64,000 bases of DNA from Terriglobales bacterium (GTDB taxonomy: Bacteria; Acidobacteriota; Terriglobia; Terriglobales; Acidobacteriaceae): assembly GCA_035651995.1 (NCBI GenBank), contig DASRER010000022.1, positions 62,001 through 126,000 on the forward strand, read 5' to 3'. The position numbers and the translations under genes are program-made. Positions 51,489-59,820 of the stretch are shown piece after piece (position 1 is the stretch's first letter; each line of letters begins with the position of its first letter). The notes beneath the pieces were generated by a model. It did no database searches. It had not been told where the DNA came from and was given only the letters and a program-made list of their open reading frames with translations.

Positions 51489-52703
51489 ATGAAGGTCCTG
51501 ATCCTCAATCAGGCGTTCTACCCAGACGTGGTTTCCACCGCGCAGCACGCCGCCGATCTGGCCGTCGCGCTGGTCCAGGCCGGGCACTCGGTCACCGTGA
51601 TCGCCGGCAACCGCGGTTATGACGACCCGCAGCTGCGGTTCCCGGCGCGTGAGCAGTGGCGCGGCGTACACATCGTGCGCCTCGGCGCGTTGGGACTCGG
51701 GAAAGCGTCGCGCTGGCGACGCGCCGTTGGCTTCGCCTGGTTCATGTCGGCGTGCGCGCTGCGGTTGCTCATGCTGCCGCGCGTGGACGTCATCGTCGCC
51801 ATGACCTCGCCGCCGCTCATCTCGTTCCTCGCCGCGCTCGCCGTTCCAATGAAGGCAAAGCGGCTCGTCGTGTGGGCCATGGACGTGAATCCCGACGAAG
51901 CCATCGCCGCCGGCTGGCTGCGCGAGCGCTCGCTCACGGCGCGCTCACTGGCTGCCATGCTGCGCTACAGCCTGCGGCGCGCCGCAGCCGTGGTTGTGCT
52001 CGATCGCTTCATGCGCGAGCGCATCCTCGCCAAGGGCGTGTCGCCGGCGAACGTTCACACCGTGCCGCCCTGGGCGCACGACGACGTAGTCCGCTTCGAC
52101 GACGCCGGCCGGCAACGCTTCCGTGAGCAGCACGGGCTCGGCGGCAGGTTCGTCGTCATGTATTCGGGCAACCACAGCCCCTGCCATCCGCTCGACACCG
52201 TGCTGGAAGCCGCCGAGCGCCTGCGCTCGCATCCGGAGATCGTCTTTTGCTTCGTGGGTGGCGGCAGCGAGCACGCCCGGCTGCGCCGCCGCGCGCAGGA
52301 GCTGGGACTGGAGAACGTCCTCTGTCTCCCCTATCAGCCGCTCGAGCAACTGGCCGGCTCGCTCTCGGCCGCCGATCTTCATGTTGTCGTCATGGGCGAC
52401 GCCTTCCGCGGCATCGTCCACCCCTGCAAGATCTACAACGTGATTGCGGTGGGCGCGCCGTTTCTCTACGTCGGGCCGGCGCAGAGCCACCTCACCGATC
52501 TCGCGCAGGATCTTCCCGCAGCCGCCTGGTCTTCCCACCGCCATGGTGACGTGGAAGGCGTAATCCGGCACGTGCTTCGCGCCGCCGGCAGCGCACCTTC
52601 GCCGCGCTCCGCCAATGGATTGCAGCGCTTCTCCCGCTCCACGCTTGCACCAGACCTGGTGCACATCATCGAACAGGCCGCCGCGCCGCCCGCGAAGGGC
52701 TAG
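51489..52703 (+). CDS. Glycosyltransferase family 4 (WbuB-like)
   Basis: 404 residues. LILNQAFYPDVVSTAQHAADLA is the classic WbuB opening; FVVMYSGNHSPCHPLDTVLEAA begins the donor domain. The catalytic region reads VVMGDAFRGIVHPCKIYNVIAVGAPFLY, which is the WbuB pattern that lacks the second Glu of EX7E. It would add a sugar early in glycan assembly. There are 177 bases before the initiating transferase gene. Confidence 0.87.
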   Translation: MKVLILNQAFYPDVVSTAQHAADLAVALVQAGHSVTVIAGNRGYDDPQLRFPAREQWRGVHIVRLGALGLGKASRWRRAVGFAWFMSACALRLLMLPRVDVIVAMTSPPLISFLAALAVPMKAKRLVVWAMDVNPDEAIAAGWLRERSLTARSLAAMLRYSLRRAAAVVVLDRFMRERILAKGVSPANVHTVPPWAHDDVVRFDDAGRQRFREQHGLGGRFVVMYSGNHSPCHPLDTVLEAAERLRSHPEIVFCFVGGGSEHARLRRRAQELGLENVLCLPYQPLEQLAGSLSAADLHVVVMGDAFRGIVHPCKIYNVIAVGAPFLYVGPAQSHLTDLAQDLPAAAWSSHRHGDVEGVIRHVLRAAGSAPSPRSANGLQRFSRSTLAPDLVHIIEQAAAPPAKG

Positions 52704-52880
52704 GTTACTTTTGGGTTACAACCGTGTCTTCACAAACCAGAGAACCATGCCATACTGTCGCAACCGTAGATTTCCTGTAGCGGAGCACAGGTTTTCCAGC
52801 CGGCGTACCCGGCTGGGGCTTTGGCAAACGCGGCCCCGGCTCACTTTCCAGCGACGTTGGCTGGATGCGGGAGAGAGTAA

Positions 52881-54389
52881 TTGGCCCTCGTCTACCTGGG
52901 CGCATTCGTCGCGTCGCTGCTTTCGTCGCTGATCCTGACTTGGTTTGTCCGCCACGTTGCGGTTGCCCGCGGCTGGGCAGTCTCGGCGCCCTCGGCGCGC
53001 CACCTGCACAACACACCTATTCCTCGCCTCGGCGGCGTCGGCATTTACCTGGCGATGTGGGGCGTGCTGGCGACCTCGGGCATTGTCTGGCGAATCGTTG
53101 ACCACCAGGTCGGACTGCCGCTCAGCCTCATCGCCAAGATCGCCGTTCCCTCCGTGCTCGTCTTCGCGGTTGGCTTGTACGACGACTTCCGCGACGCTGG
53201 CCCATACCTGAAGCTGGCGGTGCAGACGCTTGCCGCCGCAATGCTGTTCTTCAACGGGCTCCGCGTCTCCAGCATCGGCTTATTGAACGAAGGACAGGCG
53301 CTGCCCGGCTGGATCAGCCTGCTGCTGACCGTGCTCTGGGTGCTGTGGATCACCAACGCCTTCAACCTGCTCGACGGCCTTGACGGCCTCGCCGCCGGCT
53401 CGGCGCTGTTCGCCATGTTCGTGGTGCTGCTGCTCGCCCTCGACCAAAACAAGTCTTTCGTCGCCTACCTGAGTGTGGTGCTGATCGGTTCGACGCTTGG
53501 CTTCCTGCGCTACAACTTCAACCCGGCCACCATCTTTCTCGGCGACTCGGGCAGCCTGTTTCTTGGATTCATGCTGAGCGCGCTGGCCCTCACCGGCGCC
53601 GGCAAAGGCCCGACGATCATTTCCATCGCCATCCCGCTGGTTTCCTTCGGGCTGCCGATCCTGGACGTGATGCTCTCCGTGGTGCGGCGCTTCCTCAGCG
53701 GACGCCCGCTGTTCCACGCCGACAACGAGCACATCCATCACAAGATGCTCAAGCGCGGGCTCTCGCACCGCCAGGCGGTGATCGCGCTCTACGCCGTCAG
53801 CGCCGTGTTCGCCATGACCAGCCTGCTGCTCATGTACTCGGTTACCGGCGCCACCGCGCTTACCTTGCTGATCGTCGGCGCGGTCATCTGGATCGGCGTG
53901 CAGCAGCTCGGCTACCACGAGCTTTTCGAACTGGGCCGCGTCGCCCGCCGCACCATTGATCAGAAGCGCGTCATCATCAACAACCTGGCGCTGCGCCGCG
54001 CCAGTGAGGCCCTCGGCCTGGCCCGCGACCTGGATCAGGTGGAGAGCATCGTGGTCGCCGCCTTCGCGCTGAACGATTTCGACGGCGTGCGCTTCGAGCC
54101 CGCCGACGCCCGCCTGCGCGCCTTCCATTGGGAGAAGCCCGGCGCCCCGGCCGAGGTCAGCCAGTGGACGATGGCGCTCGACGTCGCCGCTGCCGGCCAG
54201 CTCTGCGGCCAGTTCATCGTGCGCCGCGCGCTGAATGACAAGCCCTTGCTGCTCGACATCAACCTGCTGACCGCCGACTTCTGTCCGGCGCTGGGCAGCG
54301 CCCTGCGCCGCGCCGTCACGCCCGGCTCGCAGCCGCAGCGGGCCAAGGCGGCGGTGGCGGGCTCCGAGTATCGCGTTCCCAGCGCCTAG
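52881..54389 (+). CDS. Polyprenyl-phosphate sugar-1-phosphate transferase (WecA/MraY type) with a C-terminal extension
   Basis: 502 residues, TTG start with GGGAGAG upstream. About ten membrane helices carry the family motifs: VGLYDDFRDAG, NAFNLLDGLDGLAAG (metal-binding Asp), FLGDSGSLFLGF and HADNEHIHHKML. It would load a sugar-1-phosphate on undecaprenyl phosphate to start glycan synthesis. WecA-type enzymes are usually 340-370 residues; here residues about 355-490 form an extra soluble domain (FELGRVARRTIDQKRVIINN ... QLCGQFIVRRALNDKPLLLD) that looks GAF-like or regulatory, by eye only. Sugar specificity is unknown. Confidence 0.87.
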   Translation: MALVYLGAFVASLLSSLILTWFVRHVAVARGWAVSAPSARHLHNTPIPRLGGVGIYLAMWGVLATSGIVWRIVDHQVGLPLSLIAKIAVPSVLVFAVGLYDDFRDAGPYLKLAVQTLAAAMLFFNGLRVSSIGLLNEGQALPGWISLLLTVLWVLWITNAFNLLDGLDGLAAGSALFAMFVVLLLALDQNKSFVAYLSVVLIGSTLGFLRYNFNPATIFLGDSGSLFLGFMLSALALTGAGKGPTIISIAIPLVSFGLPILDVMLSVVRRFLSGRPLFHADNEHIHHKMLKRGLSHRQAVIALYAVSAVFAMTSLLLMYSVTGATALTLLIVGAVIWIGVQQLGYHELFELGRVARRTIDQKRVIINNLALRRASEALGLARDLDQVESIVVAAFALNDFDGVRFEPADARLRAFHWEKPGAPAEVSQWTMALDVAAAGQLCGQFIVRRALNDKPLLLDINLLTADFCPALGSALRRAVTPGSQPQRAKAAVAGSEYRVPSA

Positions 54390-54455
54390 TTAGTTTTCTT
54401 CACGCACGCCCTCCCCGCGGTAGGGTGCCCCCCTCCCTTTCACGCCAGGGGCAAT

Positions 54456-54704
54456 TTAGCGTCGGGGTAGCAGCAAGGATCCCAAGAGCGTCAATCCTGC
54501 AAGAATAGCGAGAGAAGCCAGAGGCAGGACGAGGCGTCCGTCCAATTCGGCGAAGACCCTGCAAGTACCATTGGCCAGCCAGTCGAGGCTTAAGTGCCAA
54601 CGATTATCGAGTCTCGACCGAGCATGGGCTTGGAGAACGAAGGCAAGAGCGAGAGTCCCACCTACCAGGAGAAGCGCACCACCGGCGATACGCAACAGAT
54701 TCAT
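54456..54704 (-). CDS. Small two-helix membrane protein
   Basis: 82 residues from ATG 54704, 5 bases after the stop of the next upstream gene. Two hydrophobic segments (LLRIAGGALLLVGGTLALAF and LVLPLASLAILAGLTLLGS) flank a loop of about 30 residues with one Cys. It ends LLPRR. No family recognised. It lies in the orphan region after the polysaccharide locus. Confidence 0.5.
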   Translation of the reverse strand: MNLLRIAGGALLLVGGTLALAFVLQAHARSRLDNRWHLSLDWLANGTCRVFAELDGRLVLPLASLAILAGLTLLGSLLLPRR

Positions 54705-54709
54705 TCGGA

Positions 54710-55141
54710 CTATGGCAGATCGTAGCAAAACGGTCGTGATGGTTCAGAGAATTGAACGGCTAGCAATTCTCCGGTGGGCATGCATGTCTTTATGCCGAAA
54801 AACGTGAAATATGAGTGCACTCGCTCCTCATATAACCACGGGATCGGATCATCGTAGATCCCTTGGTTGGCGGTGCAGGTTACGGGTTTCGGGTCCATTG
54901 GGTCAGGGCAAGGTTCCATTTTCTTAAACACGTACTGGGTATCGCGATAGAACCACTGATATGTCGCACCAATCCCAAAGAGCCTCGAAAAGGGACTGAA
55001 TGCCGATCCGCAGGCATAATCGGCGCTACTATCTCCCTCGATGGTTCCGTCTCCGATCTCGCCGGCCGGGTGCCCCATGTCTGCGCGATCTGTGCGCAGA
55101 CGTGGGGCCTTCGTACCCGCAAACAGCGCATTCCGCAGCAT
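54710..55141 (-). CDS. N-terminally truncated paralogue of the protein at 56116
   Basis: 143 residues. The segment GDGTIEGDSSADYACGSAF is clearly related to GDGSIAEESDVDYACGTAS in the secreted protein at 56116, followed in both by a Trp/Tyr-rich stretch (ATYQWFYRDTQYVF versus LEFIWYDDPVLIG) and cysteines. This copy lacks the signal peptide and the first 90 or so residues; its N-terminal residues look like random read-through. No ribosome site is visible. It may be a decaying duplicate or a reduced gene. Confidence 0.45.
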   Translation of the reverse strand: MLRNALFAGTKAPRLRTDRADMGHPAGEIGDGTIEGDSSADYACGSAFSPFSRLFGIGATYQWFYRDTQYVFKKMEPCPDPMDPKPVTCTANQGIYDDPIPWLYEERVHSYFTFFGIKTCMPTGELLAVQFSEPSRPFCYDLP

Positions 55142-55488
55142 GTTCCATCAAGAGTTTGGCCCCGACGGCGATGATGGCGCCGCTCGGGGCCCTACTTCCA
55201 GAGTAGCAAATTGGGGCGGGAGAATGGGAAGACGCGAGAGGTTTTTATTGTGAGCGGTTGGAATGGATTGCGGGGAAATGGGGGTGAAGTGGGGTTGACA
55301 GCCGAATCCCCGAAAGTGGCGAATGGACTCGGAGGCGCTCGCCCTTGCTCTCAAACGGCGCGGAGCAAAGGATTGGGAAATCGGTCTGGAAGATTTCTAT
55401 TGTGGGGGCGACGGCTTGAGAGATAGTGCTGCTTTAACTCAGTTATGAGACCCCAGGGAGTATCGAAACCTGAAGTGGTCACGCTGCC
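55142..55488. other. Non-coding region holding repeat copy B
   Basis: No gene is supported. It contains the 65-base dispersed repeat at 55188-55252. The rest (55253-55488) is G-rich on the plus strand and shows no other structure I can name. Confidence 0.5.
55188..55252 (-). repeat. Dispersed 65-base repeat, copy B
   Basis: Minus-strand counterpart of copy A (4895-4959), identical in length and at 48 of 65 positions by eye. Confidence 0.6.
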
Positions 55489-56040
55489 TCACAGGCATCT
55501 CGTTCGATGGATTTGGCAGTAAAAAGTCGGAAACGCGACGGAGAAGGTGTGAGGAGAAACAGGCTGGCGCGAGAGGAATTCCCTCAATAGTTCGTACGTA
55601 AGTCGGTGGCTCGCAAGGAGCTGAGAACTGGCAAGTCGCTCGTCCTTTGCCAAGGCGAGCAGAATGTGCTCCGAGGAGAGTGTACGGTGTCCGAGAGCGA
55701 CGGAGTGATCCCGCGCGCTCGTTAGCACCGAAGACATGGTTCTTGTTGACGGGGGCTCGGCCCGAGCCAACAACGCTTCCTTGTATAGGTCAGGCAGGAC
55801 GTTTGGCCCGACTTCAAGGGCGGCAGCAATGACGGCCTCCGACCCACAAACGATCAAGGCAATTAGGATGTCTAGAGATTGGCAATGGAGTCGTCCGGAC
55901 AACAGGGCATGCAATCGTGACCGCCAGGTGATCCACCGTAGCAGCCAGGTCTCATCACCCAGCCGAGGCAAGCGCTGACGAAAACCGAAAACCTGGATCA
56001 ATTCGTTCATCGGGGGAGGTGGAGTGGGGTTGCTTGGCAT
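55489..56040 (-). CDS. Protein with a lone Clp N-terminal-like domain
   Basis: 183 residues. GGAGAGG precedes the ATG at 56040. Residues about 102-157 (MSSVLTSARDHSVALGHRTL, SSEHILLALAKD, then YELLREFL) match the Clp N-terminal repeat that in ClpA/ClpB/ClpC binds adaptors or substrates. The earlier part (SLDILIALIVCGSEAVIAAAL) may be a diverged first repeat. No AAA+ ATPase domain follows. It could be an adaptor, or a regulator like other stand-alone Clp-N proteins. It sits between two paralogous secreted-type genes. Confidence 0.65.
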   Translation of the reverse strand: MPSNPTPPPPMNELIQVFGFRQRLPRLGDETWLLRWITWRSRLHALLSGRLHCQSLDILIALIVCGSEAVIAAALEVGPNVLPDLYKEALLARAEPPSTRTMSSVLTSARDHSVALGHRTLSSEHILLALAKDERLASSQLLASHRLTYELLREFLSRQPVSPHTFSVAFPTFYCQIHRTRCL

Positions 56041-56115
56041 GCGCCGACCTCTCCGGTTGAGCCTTGCCGAGCTTTCGCTGAGGTCTTGCAGCCCCCGATT
56101 ACGACAGGCCCGATT

Positions 56116-56694
56116 TTAACCTCGCCATAGCCATATATCTCGAGTACCGAGGTATAGGGTATTCCCAAGTTGTCGGTGCATGCGTAAAGGGTTTGCCGGA
56201 TGAGCGTCGCCGCAGTACACGCCCTCGGCCCGAGAGCAGTTGGCGATGCGCGTGTAGCCGCATTGCAAGCCGACGCCGATTAGCACCGGGTCATCATACC
56301 AAATAAACTCCAAGCCCCCATTGAACTGGACGGGTGATCCAAGAAGATTGGACGCCGTGCCACAAGCATAGTCTACGTCGCTTTCTTCAGCTATGGATCC
56401 GTCGCCGGTTGGGTTTGACGTCTCTCCCTGGGCAAGGGCCTCAGCGAAAGTTGCTCCAGCGGAACTCCCGTGTACCGATGAGCCATTGGGCAAAGTGAGC
56501 GTAACGTCAGCGTACGCCGAATATGTACCGCAAGAATCGTCACCTTGGACGTAGTTCTGGAAGACAGCATTTCCGTCGCCGTCTATCCACTGGTCTCGAT
56601 AGGTATACATGGCGCAGCCGTCTGCTAGCGCCAGCATTGGATTGAGAAGCACCACCGCAACTGTAAGTCCTAGAACTCGGATTGCGTTCCTCAT
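56116..56694 (-). CDS. Secreted cysteine-containing protein, unknown function
   Basis: 192 residues. A signal peptide (1-24, ending LALA) precedes a mature domain with about seven cysteines, likely disulfide-bonded: DGCAMYTYRDQWIDGDGN, DDSCGTYSAYADVTLTLPNG, VDYACGTAS, GLQCGYTRIANCSRAEGVYC. It shares its second half with the truncated gene at 54710. No family recognised. It is 25 bases downstream of the calcium-loop protein gene and probably co-transcribed with it. Confidence 0.65.
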   Translation of the reverse strand: MRNAIRVLGLTVAVVLLNPMLALADGCAMYTYRDQWIDGDGNAVFQNYVQGDDSCGTYSAYADVTLTLPNGSSVHGSSAGATFAEALAQGETSNPTGDGSIAEESDVDYACGTASNLLGSPVQFNGGLEFIWYDDPVLIGVGLQCGYTRIANCSRAEGVYCGDAHPANPLRMHRQLGNTLYLGTRDIWLWRG

Positions 56695-56719
56695 TCGTTC
56701 GGCTCCTAAGTCGGCTGAG

Positions 56720-57844
56720 TTACCGGCCCGTGGTTAACGGAACGTACTTGATCTTAGCCTTCATTCCGTTGATGAAGCTGTCCAGCCTTTGCGCACCGTC
56801 GAGCGATAGTTCCTGCTTTAAGGCAGCCACACGCGCCTGAGTTGCGGCTTTGCGCTGCGCGTTCAGCGAAGCGCGAAGGGCCGCCGTGTCGGGGCCATGG
56901 CGCAACCCCATGATGCGCTCGTCGAGGGGCCTGACCTCGGCCAGGAAGCTGGCCAGGTGCGTGCCGAGGCGCGTGTCATCGTCGCTGGCGAGGCCGACGG
57001 CGCCCCTTACGAGGCGGCACTTGCTTTGCTGCAGCGGCGTCGCATCAGCCGAACAGGACGCGATGCGCAGGAACATGCTGTAAACCACGTCGGTGGGAAT
57101 CTGCTCGGGGTGTTCGGCGCCATTGATGGTTCCTGGCGGATCGGACACCGGGGCGCTGTTGCCGCGCGGGCGCGGGCCGATGGCGAGAAACACGTCCACC
57201 GCCCAGCGGCCTGTGTCGCTCTGGCCGGGGCCGTTGACCTTGGCGCGGTAGCGGAACTGGTTACCGTACTGGTCGGTACGGCGCGATTCGCGGTAGTCGA
57301 GGCTCATGGAATAGACGCCCTGCGACGGAAGCGTGAACAGTTCCTCCGGTTCGGAGATGCCGTTGTGGTTCGCATCTACCCAGAGCCGGAGCGAGTTGAA
57401 GATGGAATCGTTCGCGTCAATCACGCCATCACCGTTACCGCCGTTCGCGGGTTTGTCGAACTCGGCAAGCGCGAGGAAGCCGTTGGGCTCAGCCGACGTG
57501 GGCTGCGCGGTAAAGTTGCCGAACAGTTCGGCACCGCTGGTAATGCGACCGTCGTTGTTGCGGTCAAGCACGAGGAAGGCGGTGCTCGAGCCGGGGCTGG
57601 TCCAGGCGACGCGGATCGGGTTGCCATCGGCGCGGATGTCGAAGAGCACGCTCTGCATCGGGCCTATGAGTGAGAAGCCTTGTCCGCCAAGATCAATGAT
57701 GATGGGCGATGGAAGCGGGCTTGGGCAATCTGGCCCACCCGGATAGCCGCAGTCGCAGGCCATCACTTGCGCGGAGCAGATAGAGGCCAGAGAGATAACC
57801 GTCAGCAAGAGGGCAGTTGAGCAACGACTGAATTGCCTGGACAT
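56720..57844 (-). CDS. Secreted protein with EF-hand-like calcium loops
   Basis: 374 residues. A signal peptide (1-25) is followed by CDCGYPGGPDCPSPLPSPIIID and a domain with three Asp-rich loops: DRNNDGRITSGAE (94-106), NGDGVIDANDSIF (137-149) and DANHNGISEPEE (157-168). This arrangement, starting with LFDIRADGNPIRVAW, is common in large secreted RTX or PEP-type proteins, where it binds calcium. The C-terminal 100 residues are helical (RASLNAQRKAATQARVAALK). It is likely the first gene of an operon with 56116. Confidence 0.75.
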   Translation of the reverse strand: MSRQFSRCSTALLLTVISLASICSAQVMACDCGYPGGPDCPSPLPSPIIIDLGGQGFSLIGPMQSVLFDIRADGNPIRVAWTSPGSSTAFLVLDRNNDGRITSGAELFGNFTAQPTSAEPNGFLALAEFDKPANGGNGDGVIDANDSIFNSLRLWVDANHNGISEPEELFTLPSQGVYSMSLDYRESRRTDQYGNQFRYRAKVNGPGQSDTGRWAVDVFLAIGPRPRGNSAPVSDPPGTINGAEHPEQIPTDVVYSMFLRIASCSADATPLQQSKCRLVRGAVGLASDDDTRLGTHLASFLAEVRPLDERIMGLRHGPDTAALRASLNAQRKAATQARVAALKQELSLDGAQRLDSFINGMKAKIKYVPLTTGR

Positions 57845-58004
57845 GGTCTTGCTCCCATCAGCGATTCATTGACTGCGGCCGAGGCGGGAACGATATGGGA
57901 TGGAAGGGGGGGGCGAGCAAGCGTCATGATGCGTCAAACGGGAATAGCTGAGGAATGAGTATTCCCGATGTGGGCTCGGGCCGAGCCCGATTACTCTTCT
58001 GCAA

Positions 58005-58277
58005 TCATGATTGTTTCGGAAAAGGACACAAACGGGCGACGGGGCAGTGTTCGCAATCCGGCCGCGACCTCCGGCAGATTTCCTGCCCGTGCCGCCGCAG
58101 CAGATGATGCGCCCGCATGAGCTGCGCGCAGGTCGCCGGCAGCTCCTTCATCGCGGCCGCCTGCGCCGAGCGGTAGCTGGCCGCGTAGTTCCTCGTCTTC
58201 TGCCCGAAGCCCAGCCGCAGCAGCACCCGCAAGCCGTTGGAGTCCAGCGCCAGCACCGGCAGCTTGCCCAGCGACAT
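58005..58277 (-). pseudogene. C-terminal fragment of endonuclease III (HhH-GPD glycosylase)
   Basis: 90 codons. LALDSNGLRVLLRLGFG corresponds to the VDTHVxRVxxRLG segment with the catalytic Asp, and the end has the iron-sulfur loop Cys-x6-Cys-x2-Cys-x5-Cys in ICRRSRPDCEHCPVARLC. The N-terminal half, with the helix-hairpin-helix Lys, is missing: the frame begins 17 bases after the MFS stop. It is probably a remnant; a short functional protein cannot be excluded. Confidence 0.6.
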
Positions 58278-58293
58278 CAGGATCTTCTCCGCC

Positions 58294-59649
58294 TCAGCGA
58301 TTGACCGACGCCGGCGCGGTCATCTCCTGCGGCGGCTCTCCGCCCGCCAGGGTTTGCGCGATGATCAGCTCGCGCGCCTGCACGCGCAGCGTGGGCAATT
58401 GCGATCCGAAGGCAATTGCGCCTGCCACGCACGCCACCCCGCCAATGGCCACCGCCATGGCTGCGCCGATGCGGTCGGCCACCAGCCCGGCGAAGAGCGC
58501 GCCGAAGGGCGCCATGCCGATCATCATCATCGAGTAGAGCGACATCACCCGCCCGCGCAGGTGGTCCGGGACCATCGCCTGGATCAGGGTGTTGGTGGAC
58601 GAGGTCTGCAACATCATCGCGAACCCCACCGGCACCAGCAGCCCCGCCGACAGCCAGAAATTCCGCGACACGGCGAACAGCACCAGGCTGATGCCGAAGG
58701 CCGCCGACGCGCGCGCAATCCACTGGCTCAAACCGGTGAGGCCGGTGCGCGCCGCCAGCGTCAATGCGCCCAGCAGCGCGCCCACTCCCGTGCAGCCCAT
58801 CAGCAGGCCCAGGCCGCGCGCGCCGCCGTGCAGGATCCGGTCGGCGAAAATCGGCATCAGCACCGTGTACGGCATGCCCACCAGGCTCACCAATCCCACC
58901 AGCAGCAGCAGCGCACGGATCGGCGCGGTATGCCGCGCGAAGCGGAAGCCTTCCAGCGTCTCCTCGATCGGTCCGCGCGGCTCGCGGACGGCGCGCGGCT
59001 GCACCCGCATCATCATCAGCCCCACGATCACCGCGATATAGCTCACCGCGTTGGCGAAGAAGCACCAGCCTTCGCCGATCGTCGCCACCAGCACGCCCGC
59101 CACCGCCGGCCCCACGATGCGGGCGCCGTTGAACATGGAGGAATTCAGCGCGATGGCGTTCATCAGGTCTTCTTTTCCGACCATCTCGACCAGGAACGAC
59201 TGCCGCCCGGGCACGTCGAATGCGTTCACCACGCCCAGCAGCACCGCCAGCACCACGATGTGCCACACCTGCACCCGGTGCGCCAGCGTCAGCGCCGCCA
59301 GGATGAACGCCAGCAGCATCGACGCCACCTGCGTCGCAATCACCAGTTTTTGCCGGTTCACCCGGTCGGCCACGATGCCCGCCACCGGCGACATGAAAAA
59401 GACCGGGAACTGCGAGGCGAACCCCACGGCGCCCAGCAGCACCGACGAACCGGTCAGCCGGTACACCAGCCACGACTGCGCCACGGTTTGCATCCAGGTC
59501 CCGATCAGCGAGATCAGTTGCCCGGTGAAGAACAGGCGGAAGTTGCGATAGCGCAGCGCGCGCAGCGCTACCGGCAGCCACGACCATCCGCGTCCGCTGT
59601 TAGCGCCCAGCACTGAAGAAGGTTGTGGGGACTCCGTCTCGACGGCCAT
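58294..59649 (-). CDS. MFS transporter (EntS/multidrug exporter type)
   Basis: 451 residues with twelve predicted helices. ALRYRNFRLFFTGQLISLIGTW at the start, then GIVADRVNRQKLVIATQ (motif A region) and DHLRGRVMSLYSMMMIG in the second half, match the MFS subfamily of enterobactin-exporter-like proteins. It would use the proton gradient to export a small molecule; the substrate is unknown. No regulator lies next to it. It is divergent from the M28 peptidase gene. Confidence 0.9.
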   Translation of the reverse strand: MAVETESPQPSSVLGANSGRGWSWLPVALRALRYRNFRLFFTGQLISLIGTWMQTVAQSWLVYRLTGSSVLLGAVGFASQFPVFFMSPVAGIVADRVNRQKLVIATQVASMLLAFILAALTLAHRVQVWHIVVLAVLLGVVNAFDVPGRQSFLVEMVGKEDLMNAIALNSSMFNGARIVGPAVAGVLVATIGEGWCFFANAVSYIAVIVGLMMMRVQPRAVREPRGPIEETLEGFRFARHTAPIRALLLLVGLVSLVGMPYTVLMPIFADRILHGGARGLGLLMGCTGVGALLGALTLAARTGLTGLSQWIARASAAFGISLVLFAVSRNFWLSAGLLVPVGFAMMLQTSSTNTLIQAMVPDHLRGRVMSLYSMMMIGMAPFGALFAGLVADRIGAAMAVAIGGVACVAGAIAFGSQLPTLRVQARELIIAQTLAGGEPPQEMTAPASVNR

Positions 59650-59721
59650 CTTTTATTTTGGATGCATTGTAGCCTCGGCGGTCGCACTCACAATCCCGGC
59701 GTGCCGGAAGTGAAAACAACA

Positions 59722-59777
59722 GGACACCGAGGACGCAAAGGCCTGCGATGCAAGGATCCTCCGCGTCCTCGGTGTCC
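59722..59777. repeat. 15-bp perfect hairpin of the GACACCGAGGACGC repeat type
   Basis: GGACACCGAGGACGC (59722-59736) and its exact reverse complement (59763-59777) in the divergent gap before the M28 peptidase gene. Confidence 0.6.
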
Positions 59778-59820
59778 TCCTTGTGTTAATTTCTCTTGTT
59801 CCATGCTCATTCGAGGTCCG

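Noticed and set aside
52704-52880. A c-di-GMP-type riboswitch before the WecA-like gene
   Set aside because: The gap has GC-rich inverted segments (GCCGGCGTACCCGGC, GGGGCTTTGGC) but not the conserved tetraloop-receptor core of known classes.
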